64,000 bases of DNA from Pseudobutyrivibrio sp. (GTDB lineage Bacteria > Bacillota > Clostridia > Lachnospirales > Lachnospiraceae): NCBI GenBank assembly GCA_024697025.1, contig JAILGH010000106.1, positions 1 to 64,000 on the forward strand, given 5' to 3'. A program made the position numbers and the translations under genes. The notes beneath the pieces are model-generated. The model was not told where the DNA came from, made no database searches, and saw only the letters and a list, made by a program, of their open reading frames with translations. Below are positions 43,899-52,438 of this stretch, piece after piece (the stretch's first letter is position 1; each line of letters begins with the position of its first letter).

Positions 43899-44657
43899 TT
43901 ACTTTTGTGTGAAATAACTCTCAATCCCTGCAGCGATTCCTTCTGCTATCTCCTCCTGATACTCATCAGTTACAAGCAACTCCTCATCTGCTGAATTTGC
44001 AAGAGAACCAACCTCAATGATTGTAGTTGGTACGATGCTCCAGTTTATGATTGGTCTGTTATCATCTTCAATCACGTCACCTTTGCTGTTGCCTGTTGAC
44101 TGAACTATTGAGCCTAGCACTGCATCTGAAAGCAATCTTGCTCTGCCATAGTTTCCATAATTATATGGATTGTCTTCTGACTGACAGATAATTTCTACTC
44201 CATTATCTGTCAACGAGCCGTCACTATTTGCCGTAATTCCAACCATGATATCTGCCTCAGCAGTGTTAGCCATCATAGCTCTTCCGCTATCGCTAATATT
44301 TACGTCACTGCTATATCTTGTAAGGATAACTGTATAACCTTTATCCTCCAAAATATTTTCTAGCTTGCGAGCAATATCAAGATTCATCTCGTACTCAGCG
44401 TACTGAGTCTCCTCCCCAATATTTCCACTAATAACACCACTAGTTGTTTTGAAAGCGCCAGGGCCAACTGGCTCTTTTCCATTGGCGGCCTTCTGTTGAT
44501 ACCCAGGGTCAATTGCTATAACCTTTGGCTCATCAGAAGCTTTCGTCGACTGTTTTGCCTCAACCACATTAGCTGAACTAAGCCATCCAATGATCAGGAG
44601 CGACAGAATCAGATATCCTCTCAGTATTCTTTTAAATGTTTCTCTCATCTGAATCAC
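43899..44657 (-). CDS. Degenerate N-acetylmuramoyl-L-alanine amidase (Amidase_3 fold)
   Basis: 252 residues with a signal peptide (LILSLLIIGWLSSANVVEA) and one amidase_3 domain. The fold landmarks are present (VIAIDPG, YEMNLDIARKLENILEDKGYTVILTR, IIEVGSLANSADE), but the zinc ligands are not: the usual IDPGH is IDPGY (TAT codon read), and the usual IHAN is ITAN (ACG codon read). The two glutamates are kept. Two of three zinc histidines lost means hydrolysis is unlikely; a cell-wall binding or regulatory role is more probable. Own promoter likely in the 120-base gap after copA. Confidence 0.82.
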   Translation of the reverse strand: MIQMRETFKRILRGYLILSLLIIGWLSSANVVEAKQSTKASDEPKVIAIDPGYQQKAANGKEPVGPGAFKTTSGVISGNIGEETQYAEYEMNLDIARKLENILEDKGYTVILTRYSSDVNISDSGRAMMANTAEADIMVGITANSDGSLTDNGVEIICQSEDNPYNYGNYGRARLLSDAVLGSIVQSTGNSKGDVIEDDNRPIINWSIVPTTIIEVGSLANSADEELLVTDEYQEEIAEGIAAGIESYFTQK

Positions 44658-44777
44658 ACTCCTTCCTACATTTTCTCTACATTAATCATTATCGGATAGT
44701 TGTGTGAATATTTTATGTCTTTTTCGGCGTTTTTTGTCAATTTCTCAGCATTTTAAATAATTTTGTTACTAATTCCA

Positions 44778-44981
44778 CTAGTGTATTCCACAATATTCGT
44801 ATCCGGCGCCCTCGACTGCAGCCTTGATATCATTTTCGGCTACATCCTGAGTAGTCTTAATAACAACAAGATTAGCCTCATGATTTGCAGTAGCTTCCTC
44901 TACGCCTGCAATCTTTTCTAATGCTTCCTTCACATGTGCCTCGCAGTGCTGACACATCATTCCCTTAACTGTAATTTCCAT
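44778..44981 (-). CDS. Possible internal CopZ-like chaperone within copA
   Basis: The last 67 codons of copA form a complete CopZ-size ORF (MEITVKGMMCQHCEAHV to the end) whose ATG at 44981 is preceded by AAGGAGGTG at good spacing. Nested in frame with copA. Translation as a free copper chaperone is inferred from the ribosome site and the exact domain boundary. Confidence 0.5.
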   Translation of the reverse strand: MEITVKGMMCQHCEAHVKEALEKIAGVEEATANHEANLVVIKTTQDVAENDIKAAVEGAGYEYCGIH

Positions 44982-47342
44982 CGTACGTTCCACCTCCTTA
45001 GGCTCTACAATACTTGTAGTAATTTGATTTTTAATTCTTTTATCTTTTCTAACACTTAGTATGTTAAACAAATTTAGTCTCAAAGCGTTTGTAACAACGC
45101 AAAAGCTTGATAAGCTCATTGCCGCTGCGCCAATCATAGGATTGAGGGTCCAACCAAAGGCATGTATATATGCCCCTGCCGCAAGGGGTATTCCTATCGC
45201 ATTATAGAAGAATGCCCAAAACAGATTCTGCTTTATGTTAGTTAATGTCGCTCGACTAAGTCGTATTGCTGCTGCTACATCTGTAAGTCTGCTCTTCATC
45301 AAAACAACATCAGCAGCATCTATAGCCACATCCGTTCCCGCGCCAATAGCGATTCCCATGTCGGCTCTTGTAAGAGCAGGGGCGTCATTTATTCCATCCC
45401 CTACCATTGCCACCTTGCCATGCTCCTGCAGCTTTTGGATAATCGCTTCCTTGCCATCAGGCTTTACTCCGGCAATCACCTCATCTACTCCTGCATCCTC
45501 GGCGATAGCTCTGGCTGTCTTTTCATTATCTCCTGTAAGCATCACCACGTGGATACCCATATTTTTAAGCTGCTTTACAGCCTCTGAAGAATCATCCTTT
45601 ATGATATCCGCAACGGATATAATTCCAAGAAATCTATCCTGATTTGCAAAGAAAATTGGAGTCTCTCCATTTTCAGAAAGTCTATCCGACAGGCTAATTG
45701 CTTTTTGTGGAACTGTAACGTAGCTAGTTATCAACTCCAAATTGCCTCCATAAATCTTTTGGCCATCAAGAGAAGCTGTCACTCCACTGCCTGATAGTGA
45801 CTGGAAGCTTTCAACCTCCGAAGGCTCCAATCCCAAGCTATAACCATACTCCACTATGGCTTTTGCCAGAGGATGACTGGATTTCGCCTCAAGGGCAAAG
45901 GCCACTCTAAGCAAATCAATGTCCTCCACTCCATCATCTTGAAAAGTGCCAAGAACCTTGGGTTCTCCTTTTGTGATTGTGCCTGTTTTATCCAGCGCCA
46001 CTATCTGTACCTTTCCAGTTTGCTCTAGTGATACCGCAGTTTTAAACATGATGCCATGCTTAGCACCCATGCCATTTCCTACCATAATTGCCACCGGAGT
46101 GGCAAGGCCCAAAGCACAAGGGCAACTGATTACTAAAACTGAAATTGCTCTTGCCAAGGCAAATCCAAATGTTTGTCCGACTAAAAGCCATATGGCAAAT
46201 GTGATTATCGCAATTACGATAACTACCGGTACAAATACCCCAGAAACCTTATCTGCAATTTTAGCTATAGGTGCTTTGGTGGCTGCCGCATCACTTACCA
46301 TCTGAATAATCTGAGAAAGTGTTGTATCCTTTCCAACTCTAGTGGCTTCGCATATTAAGTATCCACTTTCGTTGATGGTTGCAGCTGAAACTGAATCACC
46401 AACAGCCTTGTCCACAGGGATGCTTTCTCCAGTAAGGGCTGATTCATTAACTGCACCATCACCTTCAACAACGACTCCATCGACAGGAATGTTGTCGCCA
46501 GCTTTTACTACAAATCTATCGCCTATCTTTACCTGCTGAATCGGTACTACAACCTCAACTCCGTCCTTAATCAAAACTGCCGTTTTAGGTGCAAGCTTCA
46601 TCAGTTCCTTAAGTGCATTTGTGGTGCGACCTTTAGAAATTGATTCTAAAAGTTTGCCAACAGTAATTAGCGTAAGAATCATTGCCGCAGATTCAAAATA
46701 TAGGTCATGAAAAGCCTTATGAAGACTTGTTGAATCTCCATTCAACTGATATATGGTCATTGCAAACAAGCCGTAGACGCTATAAATATATGATGCAGCT
46801 GAGCCTAACGCCACCAAAGTATCCATATTAGGAGCTTTATGAATAAGACCTCTAAAACCACTTATAAAAAACTTTTGGTTTATGACCATGATAAGTCCAG
46901 CTAAAATTAACTGGTAGATTCCTGAACCAACTGGATTATTTTCTAAAAATCCCGGTACAGGCCATCCAAACATGCCATGTCCCATGCTCACATACATAAG
47001 TGGCAGTAGTAAAATTAATGACGCTACAAGCCTCTTTTTTATAACTGGTGTCTCCAAATCTTTTAGCTCATTATCATAGTTTGGAATAGTACTGTATTCT
47101 CCATTCATTGAATTAGCCACACCACCATCTTGAATGAGAGAACTATTTTTCAAGCTAGCTCCATAACCAGCTGCCTCAATAGCTTTTATTATTTCTTCTG
47201 GAGCAGCACTTCCCTCCACTCCCATGGAATTGGTTAGAAGGCTAACCGCGCAGCTATCAACTCCAGGCACAGCAGAAACCGCCTTTTCAACTCTGGCCTG
47301 ACAGGCTGCACAGCTCATTCCTGTAACATTGTATTGTTCCAT
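44778..47342 (-). CDS. copA: Copper-exporting P1B ATPase with C-terminal CopZ-like domain
   Basis: 854 residues. N-terminal heavy-metal domain (GMSCAACQARV), eight membrane helices, actuator TGES, the CPC metal site in VISCPCALGLATP, DKTGTITKG with the phosphorylated aspartate, SSHPLAKA and GDGINDAPALTRAD. A second metal-binding domain, MEITVKGMMCQHCEAHV, is fused at the C-terminus (about residues 788-854), which is atypical. Exports Cu(I) from the cytosol. It follows csoR by 14 bases under CsoR operators. An internal AAGGAGGTG before the codon for that second domain may let the chaperone be made separately. Confidence 0.95.
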   Translation of the reverse strand: MEQYNVTGMSCAACQARVEKAVSAVPGVDSCAVSLLTNSMGVEGSAAPEEIIKAIEAAGYGASLKNSSLIQDGGVANSMNGEYSTIPNYDNELKDLETPVIKKRLVASLILLLPLMYVSMGHGMFGWPVPGFLENNPVGSGIYQLILAGLIMVINQKFFISGFRGLIHKAPNMDTLVALGSAASYIYSVYGLFAMTIYQLNGDSTSLHKAFHDLYFESAAMILTLITVGKLLESISKGRTTNALKELMKLAPKTAVLIKDGVEVVVPIQQVKIGDRFVVKAGDNIPVDGVVVEGDGAVNESALTGESIPVDKAVGDSVSAATINESGYLICEATRVGKDTTLSQIIQMVSDAAATKAPIAKIADKVSGVFVPVVIVIAIITFAIWLLVGQTFGFALARAISVLVISCPCALGLATPVAIMVGNGMGAKHGIMFKTAVSLEQTGKVQIVALDKTGTITKGEPKVLGTFQDDGVEDIDLLRVAFALEAKSSHPLAKAIVEYGYSLGLEPSEVESFQSLSGSGVTASLDGQKIYGGNLELITSYVTVPQKAISLSDRLSENGETPIFFANQDRFLGIISVADIIKDDSSEAVKQLKNMGIHVVMLTGDNEKTARAIAEDAGVDEVIAGVKPDGKEAIIQKLQEHGKVAMVGDGINDAPALTRADMGIAIGAGTDVAIDAADVVLMKSRLTDVAAAIRLSRATLTNIKQNLFWAFFYNAIGIPLAAGAYIHAFGWTLNPMIGAAAMSLSSFCVVTNALRLNLFNILSVRKDKRIKNQITTSIVEPKEVERTMEITVKGMMCQHCEAHVKEALEKIAGVEEATANHEANLVVIKTTQDVAENDIKAAVEGAGYEYCGIH

Positions 47343-47356
47343 ATTGATACCTCATA

Positions 47357-47719
47357 TTACTTCATCAATTTTTGAAGAGCCTTGGCTAGCTCATCTACAA
47401 TCTCTTCGTTGCCAGCCTTAATATTGTCTGCAACACAGGTCTTGAGATGATTCGAAAGAAGCACCTTGTTAAAGCTATTTAAGGCGCTAGTAATAGCAGA
47501 CACTTGCATGAGAATATCTATACAGTAGCAGTCATTCTCAAGCATCCCCTCTACTCCTCGCACCTGACCCTCGATTCGCTTCAAGCGATTCATAAGGTCT
47601 TTCTTTTCCTTATCATCTCTATCCTTGTGCTTTCCCGTGCCACAACAATCACACTGCTCCATGCCAGTGGTAAGCATCTGCTCTTGCTGATTTTGGCTCT
47701 TATCCTTCTTATTTCCCAT
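47357..47719 (-). CDS. csoR: CsoR family copper-sensing repressor
   Basis: 120 residues from MGNKKDKS, preceded by GGAG nine bases away; the track's start is five codons earlier. The four-helix CsoR core runs from KDLMNRLKRIEGQVRGVEGMLENDCYCIDILMQV, with copper ligands Cys in CYCID and His/Cys in SNHLKTCV. An extended N-terminus carries CDCCGTGKH, which could bind metal too. Represses its own operon (csoR-copA) until Cu(I) binds; the operators are in the promoter immediately upstream. Confidence 0.93.
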   Translation of the reverse strand: MGNKKDKSQNQQEQMLTTGMEQCDCCGTGKHKDRDDKEKKDLMNRLKRIEGQVRGVEGMLENDCYCIDILMQVSAITSALNSFNKVLLSNHLKTCVADNIKAGNEEIVDELAKALQKLMK

Positions 47720-47750
47720 GCTATTAAACTCCATAAAACAAAAAACAGCA

Positions 47751-47809
47751 TACCCCCTGCGGGTATATTTACTATCTGTAATATATACCCCCTATGGGTA
47801 TGCTGTCAA
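47751..47809 (-). promoter_or_regulatory. csoR-copA promoter with two CsoR operators
   Basis: TACCCCCTGCGGGTA (47751-47765) and TACCCCCTATGGGTA (47786-47800) are near-perfect CsoR-type palindromes with centres 35 bases apart. The minus-strand promoter TTGACA (47804-47809), 18-bp spacer, TATATT (47780-47785) has the second palindrome exactly in its spacer; the first overlaps the start of the transcript. Confidence 0.85.
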
Positions 47810-47828
47810 TATTAATTTTTATTAACTA

Positions 47829-48935
47829 TCACTTGTACTCTTCCCACCAAGTCTCGTTAAATGAAGCTATATCTTCAAATTTAACTGTTTGACCGATGCG
47901 GGGAGTTGCAATATTTAAATTATTTTCTCTAGCTGCTTTAGTGACTCTAATAATTGGGTCATCCCAAGCGTGATTGCAAATGCAAAATGTTCCCCAATGT
48001 ACAGGAATCATCCACTTAGCTTCTGTATCTATTGTTGCCTGAGCCACCTCCTCTGGCATCATGTGCACGTATGCCCATGAAGGATCATACTGACCACACT
48101 CAGAAAGCATTAAGTCCGGAGCACCAAGTTGCGCTTTTACCTTCTTGAAAACTCCGTTGTACCCTCCATCACCTGTGTAGTAAACCTTATGTATCCCATT
48201 ATCCAAATAGTAGCCGCCCCATAAGGTACTATTCGACTTAAGAGGATTACGACCAGTGAAATGTTGAGATGGGGTTAACGTATATGTAATATTATCTATT
48301 TCAATGTTTTCCCACCATGCTAGGGTATGGATCTTCTCTGGCTCAACGCCCCAATCTTCTAATATAATCTCCACTCCAAGTGGAACTATGTATTCTTCTA
48401 CCTTGGAATCTAAAGACTTAATAGTATCATAATCCAAGTGGTCATAGTGATCATGAGACAACAACAGTACATCAACCTCTGGCATTTGCGAGGCAGTAAG
48501 TGGTACATCTGAAAATCGTCTTGGTCCCGCAAATGAAACCGGAGAACTTCTTTCGCTAAGCACTGGGTCTACTAGGATATTTTTAGTTCCATACTGAAGC
48601 AAAAATGATGAGTGACCAATCCATGTAAAGGCCAAATCTTCATCTGTTCTTTCAGACAGAAGTTCCGGCTGCTCAGCCTTAATCCGCGTAGTTGGAGTAC
48701 GCCTTGTATCTCGCGCGTATGCCTCTCCAGTCATAAGGCTAGTTTCCATTTCATTGTGGAATTTGCCATCGTAGTACTGCGCTGTTCTCTTGCCGTAGGA
48801 TTCACCTCGTTTTTCATCTGGCGATCTGCCTACGGAAGGATAAAATTTCAAAAACAACAAGCCTACTATGACTATCGCCAAAATGATAATACATAGCACC
48901 AATATTATTTTGCCTATAATCTTAAATATTGTCAT
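47829..48935 (-). CDS. Membrane-anchored MBL-fold hydrolase (NAPE-PLD/UlaG-like)
   Basis: 368 residues: an N-terminal membrane helix (IIGKIILVLCIIILAIVIVGLLFL) then a metallo-beta-lactamase fold: TWIGHSSFLLQYGTKNILVDPVLSERSSPVSFAGPRRF, the metal motif SHDHYDHLDYDT, TGDGGYNGVF and PVHWGTF. The segment VDPVLSxRxSPxxxxGPRR is shared with NAPE-PLD-type phosphodiesterases and related lactonases. It starts three bases after araD, so it is expressed with the arabinose genes. Substrate unknown; possibly a membrane lipid or sugar lactone. Confidence 0.85.
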   Translation of the reverse strand: MTIFKIIGKIILVLCIIILAIVIVGLLFLKFYPSVGRSPDEKRGESYGKRTAQYYDGKFHNEMETSLMTGEAYARDTRRTPTTRIKAEQPELLSERTDEDLAFTWIGHSSFLLQYGTKNILVDPVLSERSSPVSFAGPRRFSDVPLTASQMPEVDVLLLSHDHYDHLDYDTIKSLDSKVEEYIVPLGVEIILEDWGVEPEKIHTLAWWENIEIDNITYTLTPSQHFTGRNPLKSNSTLWGGYYLDNGIHKVYYTGDGGYNGVFKKVKAQLGAPDLMLSECGQYDPSWAYVHMMPEEVAQATIDTEAKWMIPVHWGTFCICNHAWDDPIIRVTKAARENNLNIATPRIGQTVKFEDIASFNETWWEEYK

Positions 48936-48938
48936 ACG

Positions 48939-49634
48939 TTAGTTCTGTCCGTAGTATGCATTTGCACCGTGCTTGCGATTGAAGTGCTTATCGCGTATGC
49001 AATCTGGTGCAGGTGCAACCTGTGGATTAACCTGCTCTGTGAAGAGTGCCATCTTGGCAACTTCCTCAAGAACTACTGCATTGTAAACTGCCTGGTCTGC
49101 GTCCTTGCCCCAAGTAAATGGACCATGGTTCTTGCAGATAACCCCTGGCACATACTTTGTGTTAATGTCTCGCTCTTCAAAGGTCTCGATGATAACCTTG
49201 CCAGTGTTAACCTCATAGGCTTCATCAATTTCCTCTGGAGTGAGGTTCCTAGTACATGGAATAGTACCGCAGAAATAGTCTGCATGAGTTGTACCATACA
49301 ATGGGATATCACGACCAGCCTGAGCCCAAGCTACTGCATAAGTAGAATGAGTGTGAACTACGCCGCCGATGTTATCGTACTTTTTGTAAAGCTCGCAATG
49401 AGTAGCTGTATCTGAGCTAGGTCTATACTTGCCCTCAACAACCTCGCCATCAAGATTTACAAGTACCATATCCTCTGGCTTAAGGTCTTCGTATTCAACA
49501 CCTGATGGCTTGATGGCAAAGATTCCGCTTTCGCGGTCAATGCCTGAAACATTTCCCCAAGTGTATGTTACTAACCCTCTTTTTGGGAGCTCCATGTTTG
49601 CTTCGTATACCTGCTTCTTAAGTTCCTCTAACAT
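48939..49634 (-). CDS. araD: L-ribulose-5-phosphate 4-epimerase
   Basis: 231 residues, class II aldolase fold. Metal ligands in [14 protein letters not shown] and the second histidine in the [11 protein letters not shown] segment, plus [20 protein letters not shown], which is typical of AraD/UlaF/SgbE. With araA and a ribulokinase beside it, AraD is the right assignment: it turns L-ribulose-5-phosphate into D-xylulose-5-phosphate. Separated from the kinase gene by 296 bases of palindromic repeats. Confidence 0.94.
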   Translation of the reverse strand: MLEELKKQVYEANMELPKRGLVTYTWGNVSGIDRESGIFAIKPSGVEYEDLKPEDMVLVNLDGEVVEGKYRPSSDTATHCELYKKYDNIGGVVHTHSTYAVAWAQAGRDIPLYGTTHADYFCGTIPCTRNLTPEEIDEAYEVNTGKVIIETFEERDINTKYVPGVICKNHGPFTWGKDADQAVYNAVVLEEVAKMALFTEQVNPQVAPAPDCIRDKHFNRKHGANAYYGQN

Positions 49635-49661
49635 ATTTAATTCTCCTAATCTTTACGTTAG

Positions 49662-49752
49662 CCCGCTCGTTACGCTCTCAATCCTGAGTATTACTTCCAG
49701 TCACTAACATGTGACTTTCAGTAACACTCAGAGATTTATAGCTACGAGCTCA
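49662..49752. repeat. Dispersed palindromic element, copy C
   Basis: CTGAGTATTACTtCCAGTCAC (49684-49704) pairs with GTGACTTTCAGTAACACTCAG (49711-49731); the outer GCTCGTTACGCTCT and its inverted partner GCTACGAGC resemble the termini of copies A and B. AGTATTACTTCCAGT inside it is identical to 49927-49941, at the end of the kinase gene. Confidence 0.6.
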
Positions 49753-49814
49753 CTTAAACTCAAAAATCTCCTAGTTATTTCTCGGCCTTAGTAGCCTAAG
49801 CAGCCTCAACTGTA

Positions 49815-49897
49815 CAGACTTGAATAAACCTGCAATTGTAACCAACAAGCTCTGAGTGTTATCTAAGGTAACATTTTTAGTTACCGGAGACAATATC
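49815..49897. repeat. Second hairpin in the araD-kinase gap
   Basis: CTGAG...GGTAAC-attttta-GTTACC...CTCAG, about 60 bases. With copy C it fills the gap, leaving no room for a gene. Could be a processing or termination structure after the kinase gene. Confidence 0.45.
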
Positions 49898-49930
49898 TCA
49901 GGCTTGAGAGTGTAACAAATTTCAGTAGTA

Positions 49931-51526
49931 TTACTTCCAGTTTGTTACAGCTGCAGCTTCTGCAGCCAAAGCCTTCTTGTAACCTTCAATATATTCGTCG
50001 TAGCCACGTACCATATCCGGATCTGGCTCCATAGTTGTAGACTCCTGGCCAGCAAATACCTTTTCATCAAGATACTGCTGCATTTTCATGGTCTTGTCAT
50101 CTCTAATACAGAAGTTGGCAAGCACTGCCATACCCCAAGCACCGCCTTCGCCTGCAGTAGACATAACAGTGATTGGTGCATTTAAAGCCGCCGCTAAAAC
50201 AGACTGACCAACGCCCTTTGTCTTAAAGAATCCACCGTGACCTGTGATTGATTTAACCTTAACATTCTCCTTCTTTAAGAGGATATCATTGCCGACCTTA
50301 AGTACTGCCAATGCTCCGTAAAGATTAGAACGCATGAAGTTGGCAAGTGTAAACTTGGCATCTGGCTGTCTAACAATCATTGGACGACCCTCGTTTACTC
50401 CAACTACCGGCTCACCACCAAAGAAGTTGTATGATAACACACCGCCGCAGTTGGCATCCTCTGTAAGAGCCTTGCGATAAAGAGTACCATAGATATCATT
50501 CATTGAAATCTCCACACCAAAAGTGTCAGCGAATTCCTTGAAGATTCCAATCCATGAGTTCAAATCTGATGTACAGTTGTTGCAGTGAACCATAGCTACG
50601 TCCTCACCAGTTGGAGTTGTAACCATGTCAATTTCCTCATAAGGCTTTGACAAAGGCTTATCCATAACAACCATCGAAAATACTGAAGTACCTGCTGAAA
50701 CATTACCTGTTCCAACTGAAACAGCATTGGTAGCCACCATACCTGTACCTGCATCACCTTCTGGTGGAGCAAGTGGACAACCGGCTTCAAGCTCACCTGT
50801 TGGGTCAAGAAGCTTGGCACCTGAAGCTGTAAGTGTGCCCGCATCATCACCTGCTACAAGTACCTGAGGCATTAAGTCCTCAACGTTTGTTGTGATTCCG
50901 TGAGCTGCTGCCAACTTATTGAACTTATCGATCATAGTCTTGTCAAACTTACAAGTCTTTGAATCGATAGGGAACATACCCGATGCTTCTCCTACGCCGG
51001 CAACCTTCTTGCCAGTCATCTTGTAGTGCACATAGCAAGCAAGTGTCATGAAATATGCCACATTCTTAACATGTGGCTCTTTATTTAAAATGCACTGATA
51101 GTAATGAGAAATACTCCATCGCTGTGGCATGTTGAAGTTAAGCTCCTTAGAAAGCTCTGCAGCTGCTTGCCCAGTGATAGTGTTTCTCCATGTTCTAAAT
51201 GGAACTAAAAGGTTGTCATCCTTATCAAATGCAAGATAACCATGCATCATACCAGAAAAACCAATAGCTCCAACCTTGCTAAGCTTAACGTCATACTTAT
51301 CATTAACATCAAGCTTTAACTTGGCATAGCAGTCCTGAAGACCTGACCATATCTCCTCAACTGGGTATGTCCAAATACCATTGTAAAGGTGATTCTCCCA
51401 CTCATGGTCTCCCTGTGCTATAACCTTGTTGTCTTCATCTACAAGTACTGCTTTTATACGTGTAGATCCAAACTCGATACCAAGAGCAGTCTTCTTGCCC
51501 TCAGTGATAATTTCATTCATGTTCAT
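49931..51526 (-). CDS. FGGY-family L-ribulokinase (AraK/xylulokinase type)
   Basis: 531 residues: the FGGY phosphate loop GIEFGSTRIKAVLVDED at the N-terminus, the substrate region GFSGMMHGYLAF, the hinge GTGNVSAGTSVFSMV and the C-terminal SITGHGGFFKTKGVGQ. Neither the classic AraB nor a canonical xylulokinase by look, it fits the noncanonical ribulokinase known in clostridia. Its position between araA and araD, and the lack of another kinase, make L-ribulose the expected substrate (inference). It could also accept D-xylulose. Confidence 0.8.
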   Translation of the reverse strand: MNMNEIITEGKKTALGIEFGSTRIKAVLVDEDNKVIAQGDHEWENHLYNGIWTYPVEEIWSGLQDCYAKLKLDVNDKYDVKLSKVGAIGFSGMMHGYLAFDKDDNLLVPFRTWRNTITGQAAAELSKELNFNMPQRWSISHYYQCILNKEPHVKNVAYFMTLACYVHYKMTGKKVAGVGEASGMFPIDSKTCKFDKTMIDKFNKLAAAHGITTNVEDLMPQVLVAGDDAGTLTASGAKLLDPTGELEAGCPLAPPEGDAGTGMVATNAVSVGTGNVSAGTSVFSMVVMDKPLSKPYEEIDMVTTPTGEDVAMVHCNNCTSDLNSWIGIFKEFADTFGVEISMNDIYGTLYRKALTEDANCGGVLSYNFFGGEPVVGVNEGRPMIVRQPDAKFTLANFMRSNLYGALAVLKVGNDILLKKENVKVKSITGHGGFFKTKGVGQSVLAAALNAPITVMSTAGEGGAWGMAVLANFCIRDDKTMKMQQYLDEKVFAGQESTTMEPDPDMVRGYDEYIEGYKKALAAEAAAVTNWK

Positions 51527-51588
51527 AAATTAGACCCCCATTAAAAAAATACGTTATTACATAAAAGCGCCTTAATCTACATTGAGAT

Positions 51589-51628
51589 CGTAACCAGCGA
51601 GCCTCAAACTAGTGTAAGCCGCTAGTTT
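51589..51628. repeat. Inverted fragment of the palindromic element, copy E
   Basis: CGTAACCAGCGAG (51589-51601) is the exact reverse complement of CTCGCTGGTTACG in copy B. It is followed by AAACTAG/CTAGTTT (51607-51613 and 51622-51628). Lies between the transaldolase and kinase genes. Confidence 0.5.
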
Positions 51629-52284
51629 TATTCTCCAAATACTGCAATGTAATCCTTCTGGAACTTTTCAATACCTGCATCAGTAAGAGGATGCTTAGAC
51701 ATTGTCTCGATTACTGAATATGGTACTGTAGCAATATCTGCTCCAGCAAGTGCACACTGATGCACGTGAATTGGATTACGAATTGAAGCTGCAATAATCT
51801 CTGTTGAATAACCATAGATATCAAAAATATCTGCGATATCCTGGATAAGCTCAATACCTGGCTGATTGATATCGTCAAGTCTGCCAAGGAATGGTGATAC
51901 ATAAGTAGCACCGGCATTTGCAGCAAGAATAGCCTGGTTAGCTGTGAAAATTAAAGTTACGTTAGTCTTGATGCCCTCAGCTGAAAGAACCTTTACTGCC
52001 TTGAGACCTTCAAGTGTCATAGGAATCTTTACAATCATGTTTGGATGAAGAGCTGCGATTTCACGACCTTCTTTAATCATACCTTCTGCATCAACTGTTG
52101 TAGCCTTTACCTCGCCAGAGATTGGTCCATCAACGATAGAAGCGATTTCCTTGAGGATTTCTTCCTGGCTGCGGCCGCCTTCTTTAGCGATAAGAGATGG
52201 GTTTGTAGTAACACCACAAATCACGCCAAGATCGTTTGCCTTCTTAATGTCCTCGATTTTTCCTGTGTCAACAAATAACTTCAT
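51628..52284 (-). CDS. Transaldolase (TalC/FSA family)
   Basis: 218 residues, short transaldolase family: [31 protein letters not shown], Schiff-base lysine in MIVKIPMT, and [12 protein letters not shown]. Where fructose-6-phosphate aldolase has Gln (AQVMATT) and Tyr (APYVNR), this protein has Glu (GEVKATT) and Phe (SPFLGR), the transaldolase choice at both positions. It therefore probably feeds arabinose-derived pentose phosphates into glycolysis. Lies between araA and the kinase. Transketolase is not in the window. Confidence 0.9.
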   Translation of the reverse strand: MKLFVDTGKIEDIKKANDLGVICGVTTNPSLIAKEGGRSQEEILKEIASIVDGPISGEVKATTVDAEGMIKEGREIAALHPNMIVKIPMTLEGLKAVKVLSAEGIKTNVTLIFTANQAILAANAGATYVSPFLGRLDDINQPGIELIQDIADIFDIYGYSTEIIAASIRNPIHVHQCALAGADIATVPYSVIETMSKHPLTDAGIEKFQKDYIAVFGE

Positions 52285-52438
52285 TTTAAATCTCCTTTTC
52301 TAACCTTGCCTTGATGAAGGGTCCCCCCAAGTCAAAGCCGTACCTTTATTTTTCAACGCGATATTCATTCACGTTAAAATTGATTTTAATTCTAAACTGC
52401 AAATACCACAATCCCTTTTATTACCTGATGATGTAATA

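Noticed and set aside
51628-52284. Assignment as fructose-6-phosphate aldolase
   Set aside because: The two diagnostic active-site positions carry the transaldolase residues.
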